Source: Bacillota bacterium (GTDB taxonomy: Bacteria > Bacillota_I > Bacilli_A > RF39 > UBA660). From it: a stretch of 64,000 bases of DNA. The stretch is taken from contig SVAI01000001.1 in the NCBI GenBank assembly GCA_015059495.1, positions 371,246 to 435,245 of the forward strand, given 5' to 3'. A program made the position numbers and the translations under genes. The notes under the pieces were generated by a model. The model had not been told where the DNA came from and searched no databases. It worked only from the letters and a program-made list of their open reading frames with translations. Below are positions 1 to 7,018 of this stretch, piece after piece (the first letter of the stretch is position 1; each line of letters begins with the position of its first letter).

Positions 1-2
1 AA

Positions 3-218
3 GCGCTTACTAATAAAAACGTATTAATAGTTGAAGATATTATTGATAAAGGTTTAACAGTAGATATGGCACTAGATATCTTAAAAAAATATAAACCTAA
101 AAACATTTATATTGCAACATTCTTTAATTACAACAAGTCAAAATACATAAATGCAATATCTGGTGAATCACCAAACGAAATTAAGTGGATTAAATTTCCA
201 TGGGAGGTAGAAATATGA
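3..218 (+). CDS. Phosphoribosyltransferase, C-terminal part (cut by window edge)
   Basis: An open frame enters from the left edge and stops at TGA 216-218. It carries VLIVEDIIDKGLT, the PRPP-binding signature of type I phosphoribosyltransferases (hydrophobic strand, acidic pair, D/G-T loop), followed by a helix and a strand as in the orotate/purine/uracil PRTase fold. These enzymes join a base to PRPP to give a nucleoside monophosphate; the substrate cannot be told from this fragment. Its stop overlaps the start of the radical SAM gene by 4 bases, so it belongs to the operon running to about 5.0 kb. With two nucleotide kinases and a deoxyribonucleotidase downstream, it likely feeds a nucleotide pathway. 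Confidence 0.75.
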   Translation, partial: ALTNKNVLIVEDIIDKGLTVDMALDILKKYKPKNIYIATFFNYNKSKYINAISGESPNEIKWIKFPWEVEI

Positions 219-1072
219 TAAACGGATTAAGATTTATAGTAGGAAGTGGATGTAATTATAATTGTATATTTTGCCATCATGAAGGATATCAAAATACATC
301 ATATGATAGTAAAGAAGAAGAAAAATTAAAGCAAATTTATGATTTTGCTAAAGCAAATAAAATAAAAGATATTTCAATTACTGGTGGAGAACCATTCCTA
401 TATTGGAATAGATTAAACTCTTTATTAAAACTATATGGAAACGATGAAAGCTTTAGAATTACACTAAATTCAAATTTTACAGTAGCTGATAAGCATTTTG
501 ATGATGTTAAAGATTACAATAATATTGAATATCACATCAATTTTTCATCATTAAATAGTTCTACACATGAGAATATTATTAAAAAGCAATATCTTGAAAA
601 GTTAAAACAAAATTTAGCAGATTTCAAAAGTATATCAAATTCTAGAATATGTCTAAATATTCCTGTTTTAGGAGGAATTAATTCAGATGAATTAGTAAAC
701 ATATTTAATTACTGTAAGGAAAATGGATTTAAAGCCAGGTTCTTAGTTTTACTACCTATGAATGAAGATATGAAACAATATTATTATGATATAGATCAAA
801 TAATCAGCCATTTTCCAAATGCTAAAGTTTTACAAAAATATAGTTATGGAAGATATGATATTACAACAGACATTGGAGATTTTGAAATAGTTAAATGCTT
901 ATGTATTGAAAAAGAATGTCAAACATGTAAAAAAACAACATATATACATATAACACCTGATCTAAAATTGAAACCATGTATGCTTAATGAACAATCATTT
1001 GATATTGATTTTACTAATCAAAAAACTGTAGAAGAAAGTTTTGATGCAGTAGTTAGAAAGTTACAACCATGA
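215..1072 (+). CDS. MoaA-like radical SAM enzyme of a nucleotide gene cluster
   Basis: A 285-residue radical SAM protein. The Cx3Cx2C motif for the SAM-binding 4Fe-4S cluster is Cys13, Cys17 and Cys20, and GGEP at 57-60 is the usual SAM-contact motif. Cys235, Cys238 and Cys255, spaced C-x2-C-x16-C around THITPDLK-like sequence, resemble the second cluster of MoaA (C-x2-C-x13-C). No other molybdopterin gene is visible here. I chose ATG 215 over the in-frame ATG at 200 because GGGAGG at 202-207 sits correctly before it. It overlaps the PRTase upstream and the kinase downstream by 4 bases each. Its neighbours suggest a nucleotide or base substrate. A queuine-lyase (QueL)-type role is possible because a queuosine-precursor-type transporter lies two genes on; I cannot confirm it. 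Confidence 0.8.
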   Translation: MINGLRFIVGSGCNYNCIFCHHEGYQNTSYDSKEEEKLKQIYDFAKANKIKDISITGGEPFLYWNRLNSLLKLYGNDESFRITLNSNFTVADKHFDDVKDYNNIEYHINFSSLNSSTHENIIKKQYLEKLKQNLADFKSISNSRICLNIPVLGGINSDELVNIFNYCKENGFKARFLVLLPMNEDMKQYYYDIDQIISHFPNAKVLQKYSYGRYDITTDIGDFEIVKCLCIEKECQTCKKTTYIHITPDLKLKPCMLNEQSFDIDFTNQKTVEESFDAVVRKLQP

Positions 1073-1698
1073 ATATAATTTTTGAGGGTATTGGTGGATC
1101 TGGTAAGACAACTCTTATCAAAGATTTATGTAAAAAATTAGATAACAAAAATATCGAATATGAATTAATTGGTGATTTAAAATATGAAACGCCAATAAGA
1201 CAAGTATTATTAGATATGGTTCAAGAAGCACCTCTTATGAATGGTGAAAAAAAATTTAAAACAGGATTATACGAAAGTTTATTACTAGCAGCTAATCATC
1301 ATTATGTACAAGAAAAATTAAGAGACAGTAATAAAATATGTATTTATGATAGAGATTTTATTTCTTTATTATCTTATCAAAAAGAAATCTTAAAAGCAGA
1401 TTATGAGGATTATGAAGAAATATATAGTATTTATAGAAAACTGGTATTGTTTAACTTAAAGAAAGTTGATTATATAGTACACCTAATTACATCTTATGAA
1501 GAATGCATTAGAAGAGCATCTTTAAGAGATAACAGAGAGTTTAGTATAGATGATATTAGAATGTTAAAAGCAATGAATCAAAATATGAAAGATGAAATAA
1601 AGTTAATCGATAATGGACATAATATCATCAGATTAAATGGGGAAGATTGTGTTGATAAAAATAGTAGCATTATATTAGAAAGAATTAGGGAGAATTAG
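1069..1698 (+). CDS. P-loop deoxynucleoside/thymidylate-kinase-like enzyme (first copy)
   Basis: A 209-residue protein that begins with a strand and Walker A loop, GIGGSGKTT (residues 7-15), in the position typical of thymidylate kinases and deoxynucleoside kinases. A YDRDF segment in the middle matches their DR(Y/F/H) substrate-binding motif. A basic stretch, RRASLRDNR, fits an Arg-rich lid. It should phosphorylate a nucleoside or nucleoside monophosphate with ATP in the cytosol. The start codon overlaps the radical SAM stop (ATGA), so the two are probably translationally coupled. The cluster holds a second, only distantly similar kinase at 3273-3947, which suggests two successive phosphorylations or two substrates. 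The substrate is unknown. Confidence 0.75.
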   Translation: MNIIFEGIGGSGKTTLIKDLCKKLDNKNIEYELIGDLKYETPIRQVLLDMVQEAPLMNGEKKFKTGLYESLLLAANHHYVQEKLRDSNKICIYDRDFISLLSYQKEILKADYEDYEEIYSIYRKLVLFNLKKVDYIVHLITSYEECIRRASLRDNREFSIDDIRMLKAMNQNMKDEIKLIDNGHNIIRLNGEDCVDKNSSIILERIREN

Positions 1699-1700
1699 AA

Positions 1701-2369
1701 ATGAACGAATTATTATTTTTTGTAACAGTAGTACTATGTTTTTCAACTACGTTACTATTCTATAAATTATTTGGAAAAACAGGATTATTGATTTGGATTG
1801 CAATAGCAACAATAACTGCTAATATTCAAACAGTTAAGTTAGTAAATTTATTTGGAATAGAATCAGCATTAGGAAACGTATTATACGCATCATCTTTTCT
1901 AACTACTGATATCTTAAACGAAAAATATGGTAAAAAGGCAGCGCTTAAAGCATTATATATAGGTTTTGCATCAATGATAGCAATGACATTATTTATGTCA
2001 CTAGCACTTATTTATACTCCATCAGCATCCGATTTTGCAAATGAAAGTTTAAATTTAATATTTTCACTTAATATAAGAATTACAATAGCAAGTGTTTTAG
2101 GATATGGATTTTCTCAATTATGTGATACTTATCTATTCCAATATTTAAAAGGTAAAAAAGTATACTTATGGATAAGAAATAACGTAAGTACCATGATAAG
2201 CCAAATAATTGATACATTAGTATTCGTATTAGTATCATATGTGGGATTAGTAGATATTAACACATTAATAGCAATGATGATTTCAATGTATGTATTCAAA
2301 TTTGTAATAGCTATTTTAGATACACCATTTATGTATTTATCAAGAAAAATTAAACCAATGGAGGAATAA
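1701..2369 (+). CDS. VUT/YhhQ-family transporter (queuosine-precursor type)
   Basis: A 222-residue integral membrane protein with about six hydrophobic segments. It carries the family hallmarks of the VUT/YhhQ group: an ANIQTVKLVNLFG segment, FLTTDILNEKYGKK after the third helix, and DTPFMYL near the C-terminus. Characterised members (E. coli YhhQ) import preQ0/preQ1, and a chlamydial member imports queuine. The start follows AGGGAG, three bases after the upstream stop. Within this operon it may import a base that the PRTase, kinases and radical SAM enzyme act on. A tgt gene at 25.5 kb would give preQ1 a use, but no preQ1 biosynthesis gene is in view. Substrate assignment is by family only. 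Confidence 0.8.
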   Translation: MNELLFFVTVVLCFSTTLLFYKLFGKTGLLIWIAIATITANIQTVKLVNLFGIESALGNVLYASSFLTTDILNEKYGKKAALKALYIGFASMIAMTLFMSLALIYTPSASDFANESLNLIFSLNIRITIASVLGYGFSQLCDTYLFQYLKGKKVYLWIRNNVSTMISQIIDTLVFVLVSYVGLVDINTLIAMMISMYVFKFVIAILDTPFMYLSRKIKPMEE

Positions 2370-2371
2370 AT

Positions 2372-3262
2372 ATGGACATTATATTAAAAGGAACTAAACC
2401 AGAATTAGATATGCCTTATTTTGGTAGACAATCAAGATTTTATGAATTTTTTGATAAATGTATAGAACCATTAATGAGTGAAAATGGTATATATGCAGAA
2501 ACTAATTCAGGATCTGTATCTAATGCATTTAAATTTGCTAAAAAAGGTTATAAAGTAATAGTTAATGATATTAGTGTATATAGTAATTCAATTGCTAAAG
2601 CAGTACTAAGCGATGAAAAAACAGATGAAATAGAAAATAATAACTGGATAACTAATTATACTAAAACATATGTTGATAGAGCAGCATTATTTGGTGGATT
2701 AATTAAAAAATATGGCTATAATCCAATTACACCAGATACTCTACCAGAAGATTTAAAAAAATATATCGAAGAATATAAAGAACATTTAACTAATATTAAA
2801 AATCAAAATGTTAGAGCTTATAAAATATACAACTTAGATTTATTCAAATATCTAGATAAATTAGAAGAAGATAAAATTCAAGTTGATGTTATGTTTATGG
2901 ATTTTGCTTGGCCATGGAGAGACGGAACACAAACTGATGAATATGATACAACAGCTAATGTCTTTGCGGATATATTAAAAATTAAAAACGAAAAAGTAAA
3001 GATTTGGGATCGCTCAAACGTTATTGATGAAGTAATAAAAGCGGTAAAAAAAGCCCAAAAAGTATCAAAATATGTATTATTATCAAATCAAAGTTCGAAC
3101 TTCCCAACACCGGAACTTTTAGAAGTAGCATTATTAAAAAATGGATTGAATTATAATATAAGACATACAATGTTAACTGATGCTGAATACGAAGATGATT
3201 TAGGAAAATGTGATTTCTTTAGAGAATACTTATATGTAATAGATGGAAACATAAGAAAGTAG
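2372..3262 (+). CDS. D12-class DNA-methyltransferase-like protein with altered catalytic motif
   Basis: A 296-residue protein whose N-terminal half follows D12 (Dam-like) methyltransferases: an opening PYFGRQSRFYEFF segment, then ETNSGSVS (43-50) where the FxGxG SAM loop lies, then KVIVNDISVYSNSIAKAV, the strand and acidic SAM-ribose contact. Where the family has DPPY, this protein has DFAWPW (177-182). The Asp is kept but the Pro-Pro-Tyr core is not, so it may not be an N6-adenine DNA methylase and could act on another substrate. Start ATG 2372 follows GGAGGAA. It sits inside the nucleotide cluster with 2-base and 10-base gaps to its neighbours. I recognise the fold, not the reaction. Confidence 0.6.
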   Translation: MDIILKGTKPELDMPYFGRQSRFYEFFDKCIEPLMSENGIYAETNSGSVSNAFKFAKKGYKVIVNDISVYSNSIAKAVLSDEKTDEIENNNWITNYTKTYVDRAALFGGLIKKYGYNPITPDTLPEDLKKYIEEYKEHLTNIKNQNVRAYKIYNLDLFKYLDKLEEDKIQVDVMFMDFAWPWRDGTQTDEYDTTANVFADILKIKNEKVKIWDRSNVIDEVIKAVKKAQKVSKYVLLSNQSSNFPTPELLEVALLKNGLNYNIRHTMLTDAEYEDDLGKCDFFREYLYVIDGNIRK

Positions 3263-3272
3263 GGGGATTTAT

Positions 3273-3947
3273 ATGTTTATTGCTGTTGAAGGAATGGATG
3301 GCGTAGGCAAAACCACAATATCCAAAATGCTTGCAGAACAATGTGGTTTATTATATGTTGAAAAACCTATGCAACACTTATTAAAAAATACTGATAAAGA
3401 ATATGATGAATTATGTTATAAAATATGGGATTATGAAAATGAAAATATAAAATTATGTTTCTTTGCACTTGGAAATTTGCTGTCGAGACATTTTGCAAAA
3501 GATGTAGTAGTAGATAGACACATCTTATCTTCTTATTTTTGGGATTCTAATGAAAACAATCAAGCTGTATTTTATCAATTTGCTAAAGGAGATGTAATAC
3601 CAGATTTAACTTTCATGCTTTATTCAAGTTTAAATACAAGAAATCAAAGGATGAAAAAGAGAAACGAAAATGATCAAGATTTAGAAGACGAAGTAACCCA
3701 ATCATATGGATACGACAAAATGCTAAATTTTGCTAACGAAATTAATTTACCTTATGTTATAATAGATACAGAGAATAAAACTATAGATGAGGTATTCAAT
3801 TTATGCTTAGATGTTATTGACGATTTAAAAAATAATAAATATAGAAACACTGCTGAATTATGCGATCATTATAACCAATTATTCTTTAGTAAAAATCAAA
3901 TTAGAAGATTAGAGAGGAAATTAAATAATGAAGAAAATATTAATTGA
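3273..3947 (+). CDS. Thymidylate-kinase/deoxynucleoside-kinase-like enzyme (second copy)
   Basis: A 224-residue P-loop kinase. EGMDGVGKTT (residues 6-15) is almost the textbook thymidylate-kinase Walker A, and VVDRHILSSYFW supplies the DR(H/Y) substrate motif. NQRMKKRNENDQDLE fits an Arg/Lys-rich lid. The C-terminal 30 residues, rich in N, Q, R and K, extend beyond the usual domain. Start ATG 3273 has GGGGGA before it. Its end overlaps the deoxyribonucleotidase start by 20 bases. A kinase and a nucleotidase this tightly joined suggests control of one nucleotide pool. Since this cluster lacks thymidylate synthase and other housekeeping partners, I do not call it the cellular tmk. Confidence 0.75.
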   Translation: MFIAVEGMDGVGKTTISKMLAEQCGLLYVEKPMQHLLKNTDKEYDELCYKIWDYENENIKLCFFALGNLLSRHFAKDVVVDRHILSSYFWDSNENNQAVFYQFAKGDVIPDLTFMLYSSLNTRNQRMKKRNENDQDLEDEVTQSYGYDKMLNFANEINLPYVIIDTENKTIDEVFNLCLDVIDDLKNNKYRNTAELCDHYNQLFFSKNQIRRLERKLNNEENIN

Positions 3948-4491
3948 TGTTGACGAAGTAATATGTAATACAACATTCTTGTATTATATGAACGAATTTC
4001 TAGGGACTGATTACAAGCTTGATGATTTTAAAACTTACTATATTGATGACGTAATACCTGATGAAAAAAAGGAAGACTTTTATAATTTTTATATAAGTCA
4101 TGATATTTATGAAAAAGCAGAACTAATTGATGGTTCATTAGAAGGATTAGAAAAATTAACTCATGATTATGATGTATATTTATATTCATCATGTATTATG
4201 TTCAACAAGGAAAAAGAATCTGGTAAATTATTTATGGACAAATACAACTTTATAATGAATAAATTACCATTTATTAAGCCAGAAAATGTTATATTTACAA
4301 ATACAAAGAATATGATAGTAGGGGATATCCAAATAGATGATAGATTAAAAAATCTAATGGGACCTACAGATACTAAAATATTATTTACTGCATATCACAA
4401 CAAGGATATAACTGAAGAAGAATTAAAAGAAAAAAATGTTATTAGAGCTAATAATTGGAAAGAATTAGTAGATATTATTTATAGTATTTAG
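3928..4491 (+). CDS. 5'(3')-deoxyribonucleotidase (NT5C-like HAD phosphatase)
   Basis: A 187-residue HAD-superfamily protein with DVDEVICN (Asp7 and Asp9 as nucleophile and acid), an all-alpha cap, YSSC as the motif II position and MIVGDIQIDDR as the motif IV acidic cluster. The sequence between them follows the cytosolic type C 5'(3')-deoxyribonucleotidase family (NT5C/YorS-like), which dephosphorylates dUMP/dTMP-type nucleotides. The start at 3928 lies inside the preceding kinase gene and has AGAGAGGAA upstream. Phages and some bacteria encode such enzymes beside thymidylate kinases. Here it may remove unwanted nucleotides or finish a nucleoside product. Confidence 0.8.
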   Translation: MKKILIDVDEVICNTTFLYYMNEFLGTDYKLDDFKTYYIDDVIPDEKKEDFYNFYISHDIYEKAELIDGSLEGLEKLTHDYDVYLYSSCIMFNKEKESGKLFMDKYNFIMNKLPFIKPENVIFTNTKNMIVGDIQIDDRLKNLMGPTDTKILFTAYHNKDITEEELKEKNVIRANNWKELVDIIYSI

Positions 4492-4525
4492 CTAAAATAT
4501 TTTTAAATATAAAAGTAGAAATACC

Positions 4526-4597
4526 ATGAAAGTAAATTTTGAATTTGAAGATTCTTTAGCAAAACTTAATTTATACTTCAACTATGGAATATCCTAA
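4526..4597 (+). pseudogene. Very short ORF, possibly frameshifted remnant
   Basis: An ATG opens a 23-codon frame ending at TAA. The frame beginning with ATG at 4582 continues with acidic, charged codons for another 18 residues before stopping at 4638. If joined by one frameshift they would make one small charged protein of about 40 residues. No good ribosome site precedes either start. It may be a decayed gene or chance. Confidence 0.2.
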
Positions 4598-4620
4598 AGA
4601 AATAAAAGAAAGAGATAATT

Positions 4621-5001
4621 ATGAAATTTATAGAATATAATTTAACAGATGCATATGGTAATAGTAATTGTGTTATAAGAAGTTTATGTAAGATATTAAA
4701 TAAAGAATATGATGAAGTATTTAATGGTTTATTAGATACAGCTAAAGCATTAAATAATGAATCATATAATGATATTCCAGTATTTGAAGAATACATGAAA
4801 CAAAATGATATAATTAAAATAGATATAGAACAAGATAAGCAAATAAAAAATCTTAAACTAGATAATGGATCATATATAGTATTTTGTTATAATAAAGGAG
4901 ATTTTTATCATATGATACCTATTATAGACAATACAGTATATGATAAAAGAATAGATAGTTTAGAACTATATACTATATCTATTTATAAGAAAAATAACTA
5001 A
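4621..5001 (+). CDS. Small phage-type Cys/His protein, papain/C39-like
   Basis: A 126-residue soluble protein. NCVIRSLCKILNKEYDEVF near the N-terminus puts Cys17 at the start of a helix, and YIVFCYNKGDFYHMIPII puts His97 on a strand, followed by Asp103 and Asp108. This order is seen in small papain-like or C39-like proteins common in phages of Firmicutes, usually of unknown role. It is the last gene of the first operon, with AGAGAT as a weak ribosome site and a strong terminator 20 bases after the stop. I infer a cysteine-hydrolase fold and cannot state a substrate. Confidence 0.5.
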   Translation: MKFIEYNLTDAYGNSNCVIRSLCKILNKEYDEVFNGLLDTAKALNNESYNDIPVFEEYMKQNDIIKIDIEQDKQIKNLKLDNGSYIVFCYNKGDFYHMIPIIDNTVYDKRIDSLELYTISIYKKNN

Positions 5002-5021
5002 AATTAACTTAAAAAGTACAT

Positions 5022-5049
5022 AAAACAGGCTAAAAGCCTGTTTTTTATT
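5022..5049 (+). terminator. Rho-independent terminator of the nucleotide cluster
   Basis: A 10-base stem (AAAACAGGCT/AGCCTGTTTT) with a 3-base loop and a run of T. It ends the operon that enters from the left edge. Confidence 0.9.
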
Positions 5050-5058
5050 ATATATTTA

Positions 5059-5072
5059 TATCAAATTTGATA
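5059..5072. promoter_or_regulatory. Perfect 14-base palindrome, putative operator
   Basis: TATCAAATTTGATA is its own reverse complement and lies 9 bases upstream of the -35 box of the ligase gene. A near copy overlaps the -10 box, and two more lie at promoters 27.9 and 44.1 kb. Two operators flanking the promoter suggest repression, possibly with looping or side-by-side binding. Confidence 0.6.
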
Positions 5073-5080
5073 CATGGAAC

Positions 5081-5108
5081 TTGACACCTGTGTCAAATTT
5101 GATATAAT
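5081..5108 (+). promoter_or_regulatory. Sigma-A promoter of the CoA-ligase gene with overlapping operator
   Basis: TTGACA at 5081-5086, a 16-base spacer and TATAAT at 5103-5108 are both perfect hexamers. TGTCAAATTTGATA at 5091-5104 covers the spacer and the first bases of the -10. The -35 also begins a second inverted repeat, TTGACAC-CT-GTGTCAA. So strong a promoter buried in symmetric sequence is likely to be repressed. Confidence 0.85.
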
Positions 5109-5130
5109 GTTGACAATTTAAGGGGATGGT

Positions 5131-6945
5131 ATGATTATGAAACCAAAATTTACTCCAGAACAAGTAATGAAAGATATTGAAAAAAATAGAGATCATTCTT
5201 GGGTACAAGAAATCCTATCAAGACATAAAAATGAAATGGATAGAGTAGTATTAGATTATTTTGGTAACAAAATTACTATTAGTGATATCGACAAAGAATC
5301 AGACAATATAGCTAAAGCAATGGTTGCAAATGGAATAAAACAAGGAACAGAATTTATAGTATTTGCAGACAGAATTCCAGAATATGTATATTTAATATGG
5401 GCAGCAAATAAAATTGGAGCTAAAATAAATATTGTTTCAGAAAAATTTGATGAAAACTTTATAAAGAAAATAATAGGCGAAGCTGATGGTAAAATTATAT
5501 TTGCGCAATCTAATAAACTAAAAAAATTATCAAAAATATTTGATGGATTGAAAGATTATAAAGTTGTTAATTTTTCGCATAAAAGATCATTAACTACAAA
5601 TTATTATGATCAATTATTAGAACAATTCTATAAACAAGATGATGATATTTCGAGAGAATATTTTACAAGTTTAGATAGTTTTATAGAAGACGGTAAAAAA
5701 ATTGGAAATTTTAAACCACTCAATGGATCGTTAGATGATGAATTCATTGTAAGTTACTCAAGTGGAACCACAAAAAAAGGTTACTCAAAAGCAATTACTC
5801 ACATAAACAAACACTATATAACAATGGGAAGATATCACGATCCAGAAGTTTCTGGTGTTCCTTCACTTAAAAATTTAAAAACATATTCAAACGTTCCATC
5901 ATATTCAAATACATATATTTTATCGTCACTTTCCGATAATTTAATAATGGGTGGAACTGTTATATTAGACCCAATAGATGATCCAAGATATTTTATAATT
6001 GGTATGAAAATTCACGGTGGAAATATGAACGTAGCTACACCAAGCACTTGGCTAACTATTGCTTTAGATTATTATAGAACAAATGACAAATATAACATTA
6101 AAAGTTTACCTGATGCAATGTTTAACTTTGCTGGTGGAGAACCATTATCAATGGGAGAAGAAAAATTCTTAGATAAGTGGCTATGGGATATGAAAGCCGG
6201 AACCGCTCTAACACATACAAAATTTTCACTTGCAAAAATGTGTACTGCTGGTGCAGATTGCGAACACGGAAGTATATTTTATAGATTATTAAGAAGTTAT
6301 TTCAACAAACTTCCATATAGAATTGGCCAAACAGATCCTATTGGAATGAAAGTCTATGATTTTGTTGACGTACAAGTTCTAAGAGAAGACGGAACATATT
6401 GTAAACCATATGAACATGGTAGAGTTGTTGTAAATTCAGCATGTTCGATGAAAGAATATAATCATGATCCAGAAGAAACTAAAAATTTCTATATCACAGA
6501 TGCTTACGGAAAAGTATGGGGAAATATGAAATTATGGGGATATTTAGACGAAAAAGGTAATATAACAATGAAAGGTAGATATAACGCAGAAGATAAGATT
6601 CCGTTATATAGAATTGCTGACCAAATATTACTCGATTCAAAACACATAATGTCATGTGAAGTAGTTAAAATATTAAATAATGGAGAAGAAGCATATGTAG
6701 CGCATATACTTCCACAATATGGTATACCTTTTAATCAAGAAATTGTACTAAATAACGCTATGAACAGATGCGTTGAACAATTTGGAGAAGACATTAAAGG
6801 AAAATTATATTTTAAAGTCAGAAGTGATTACCCATTAGCTGACAGTAATAAGAGAGACACTAAAGTCCTAAAATCAGAAGGTTTAGATAACGCAAAAATA
6901 ATAGAAGCTAAATTTAATAATAGAACAAGAAAAAGAGTGATTTAA
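5131..6945 (+). CDS. AMP-forming acyl/aryl-CoA ligase family protein
   Basis: A 604-residue adenylate-forming enzyme (ANL superfamily). YSSGTTKKGYSK (209-220) is the ATP phosphate-binding loop. Near the C-terminus, DSNKRDTKVL holds the position of the catalytic lysine motif (usually NGKxx). Such enzymes activate a carboxylic acid as acyl-AMP and load it on CoA or a carrier protein; the acid cannot be deduced. No signal peptide is present. It stands alone between two terminators and has its own consensus promoter with two palindromic operators, so it is probably induced by a specific ligand. ATG 5131 and 5137 are both possible starts; AAGGGGA lies before both. Confidence 0.8.
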   Translation: MIMKPKFTPEQVMKDIEKNRDHSWVQEILSRHKNEMDRVVLDYFGNKITISDIDKESDNIAKAMVANGIKQGTEFIVFADRIPEYVYLIWAANKIGAKINIVSEKFDENFIKKIIGEADGKIIFAQSNKLKKLSKIFDGLKDYKVVNFSHKRSLTTNYYDQLLEQFYKQDDDISREYFTSLDSFIEDGKKIGNFKPLNGSLDDEFIVSYSSGTTKKGYSKAITHINKHYITMGRYHDPEVSGVPSLKNLKTYSNVPSYSNTYILSSLSDNLIMGGTVILDPIDDPRYFIIGMKIHGGNMNVATPSTWLTIALDYYRTNDKYNIKSLPDAMFNFAGGEPLSMGEEKFLDKWLWDMKAGTALTHTKFSLAKMCTAGADCEHGSIFYRLLRSYFNKLPYRIGQTDPIGMKVYDFVDVQVLREDGTYCKPYEHGRVVVNSACSMKEYNHDPEETKNFYITDAYGKVWGNMKLWGYLDEKGNITMKGRYNAEDKIPLYRIADQILLDSKHIMSCEVVKILNNGEEAYVAHILPQYGIPFNQEIVLNNAMNRCVEQFGEDIKGKLYFKVRSDYPLADSNKRDTKVLKSEGLDNAKIIEAKFNNRTRKRVI

Positions 6946-6959
6946 TTACTCTTTTTTGT
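6931..6959 (+). terminator. Terminator after the CoA ligase
   Basis: AAAAGAGT pairs with ACTCTTTT around a short loop and ends in TTTTTTG. The 5' arm overlaps the last codons. Confidence 0.8.
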
Positions 6960-6988
6960 TTGACTTTATATATAGTAAAATGTATAAT
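6960..6988 (+). promoter_or_regulatory. Promoter of the hybrid histidine kinase gene
   Basis: TTGACT at 6960-6965, a 17-base spacer and TATAAT at 6983-6988, about 30 bases before the AAGGAG ribosome site. Confidence 0.75.
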
Positions 6989-7018
6989 AAAAATAATGAA
7001 TAATAAGGAGTGTTGTAT

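Noticed and set aside
215..1698. Prokaryotic viperin with its nucleotide kinase
   Set aside because: The radical SAM gene followed by a kinase is suggestive, but the C-terminus has a MoaA-like second cluster (C-x2-C-x16-C) that viperins lack, and viperin C-terminal motifs are not seen.
215..5001. Prophage remnant
   Set aside because: Several families occur in phages, but there is no integrase, terminase, capsid or tail gene and no attachment repeat in view.
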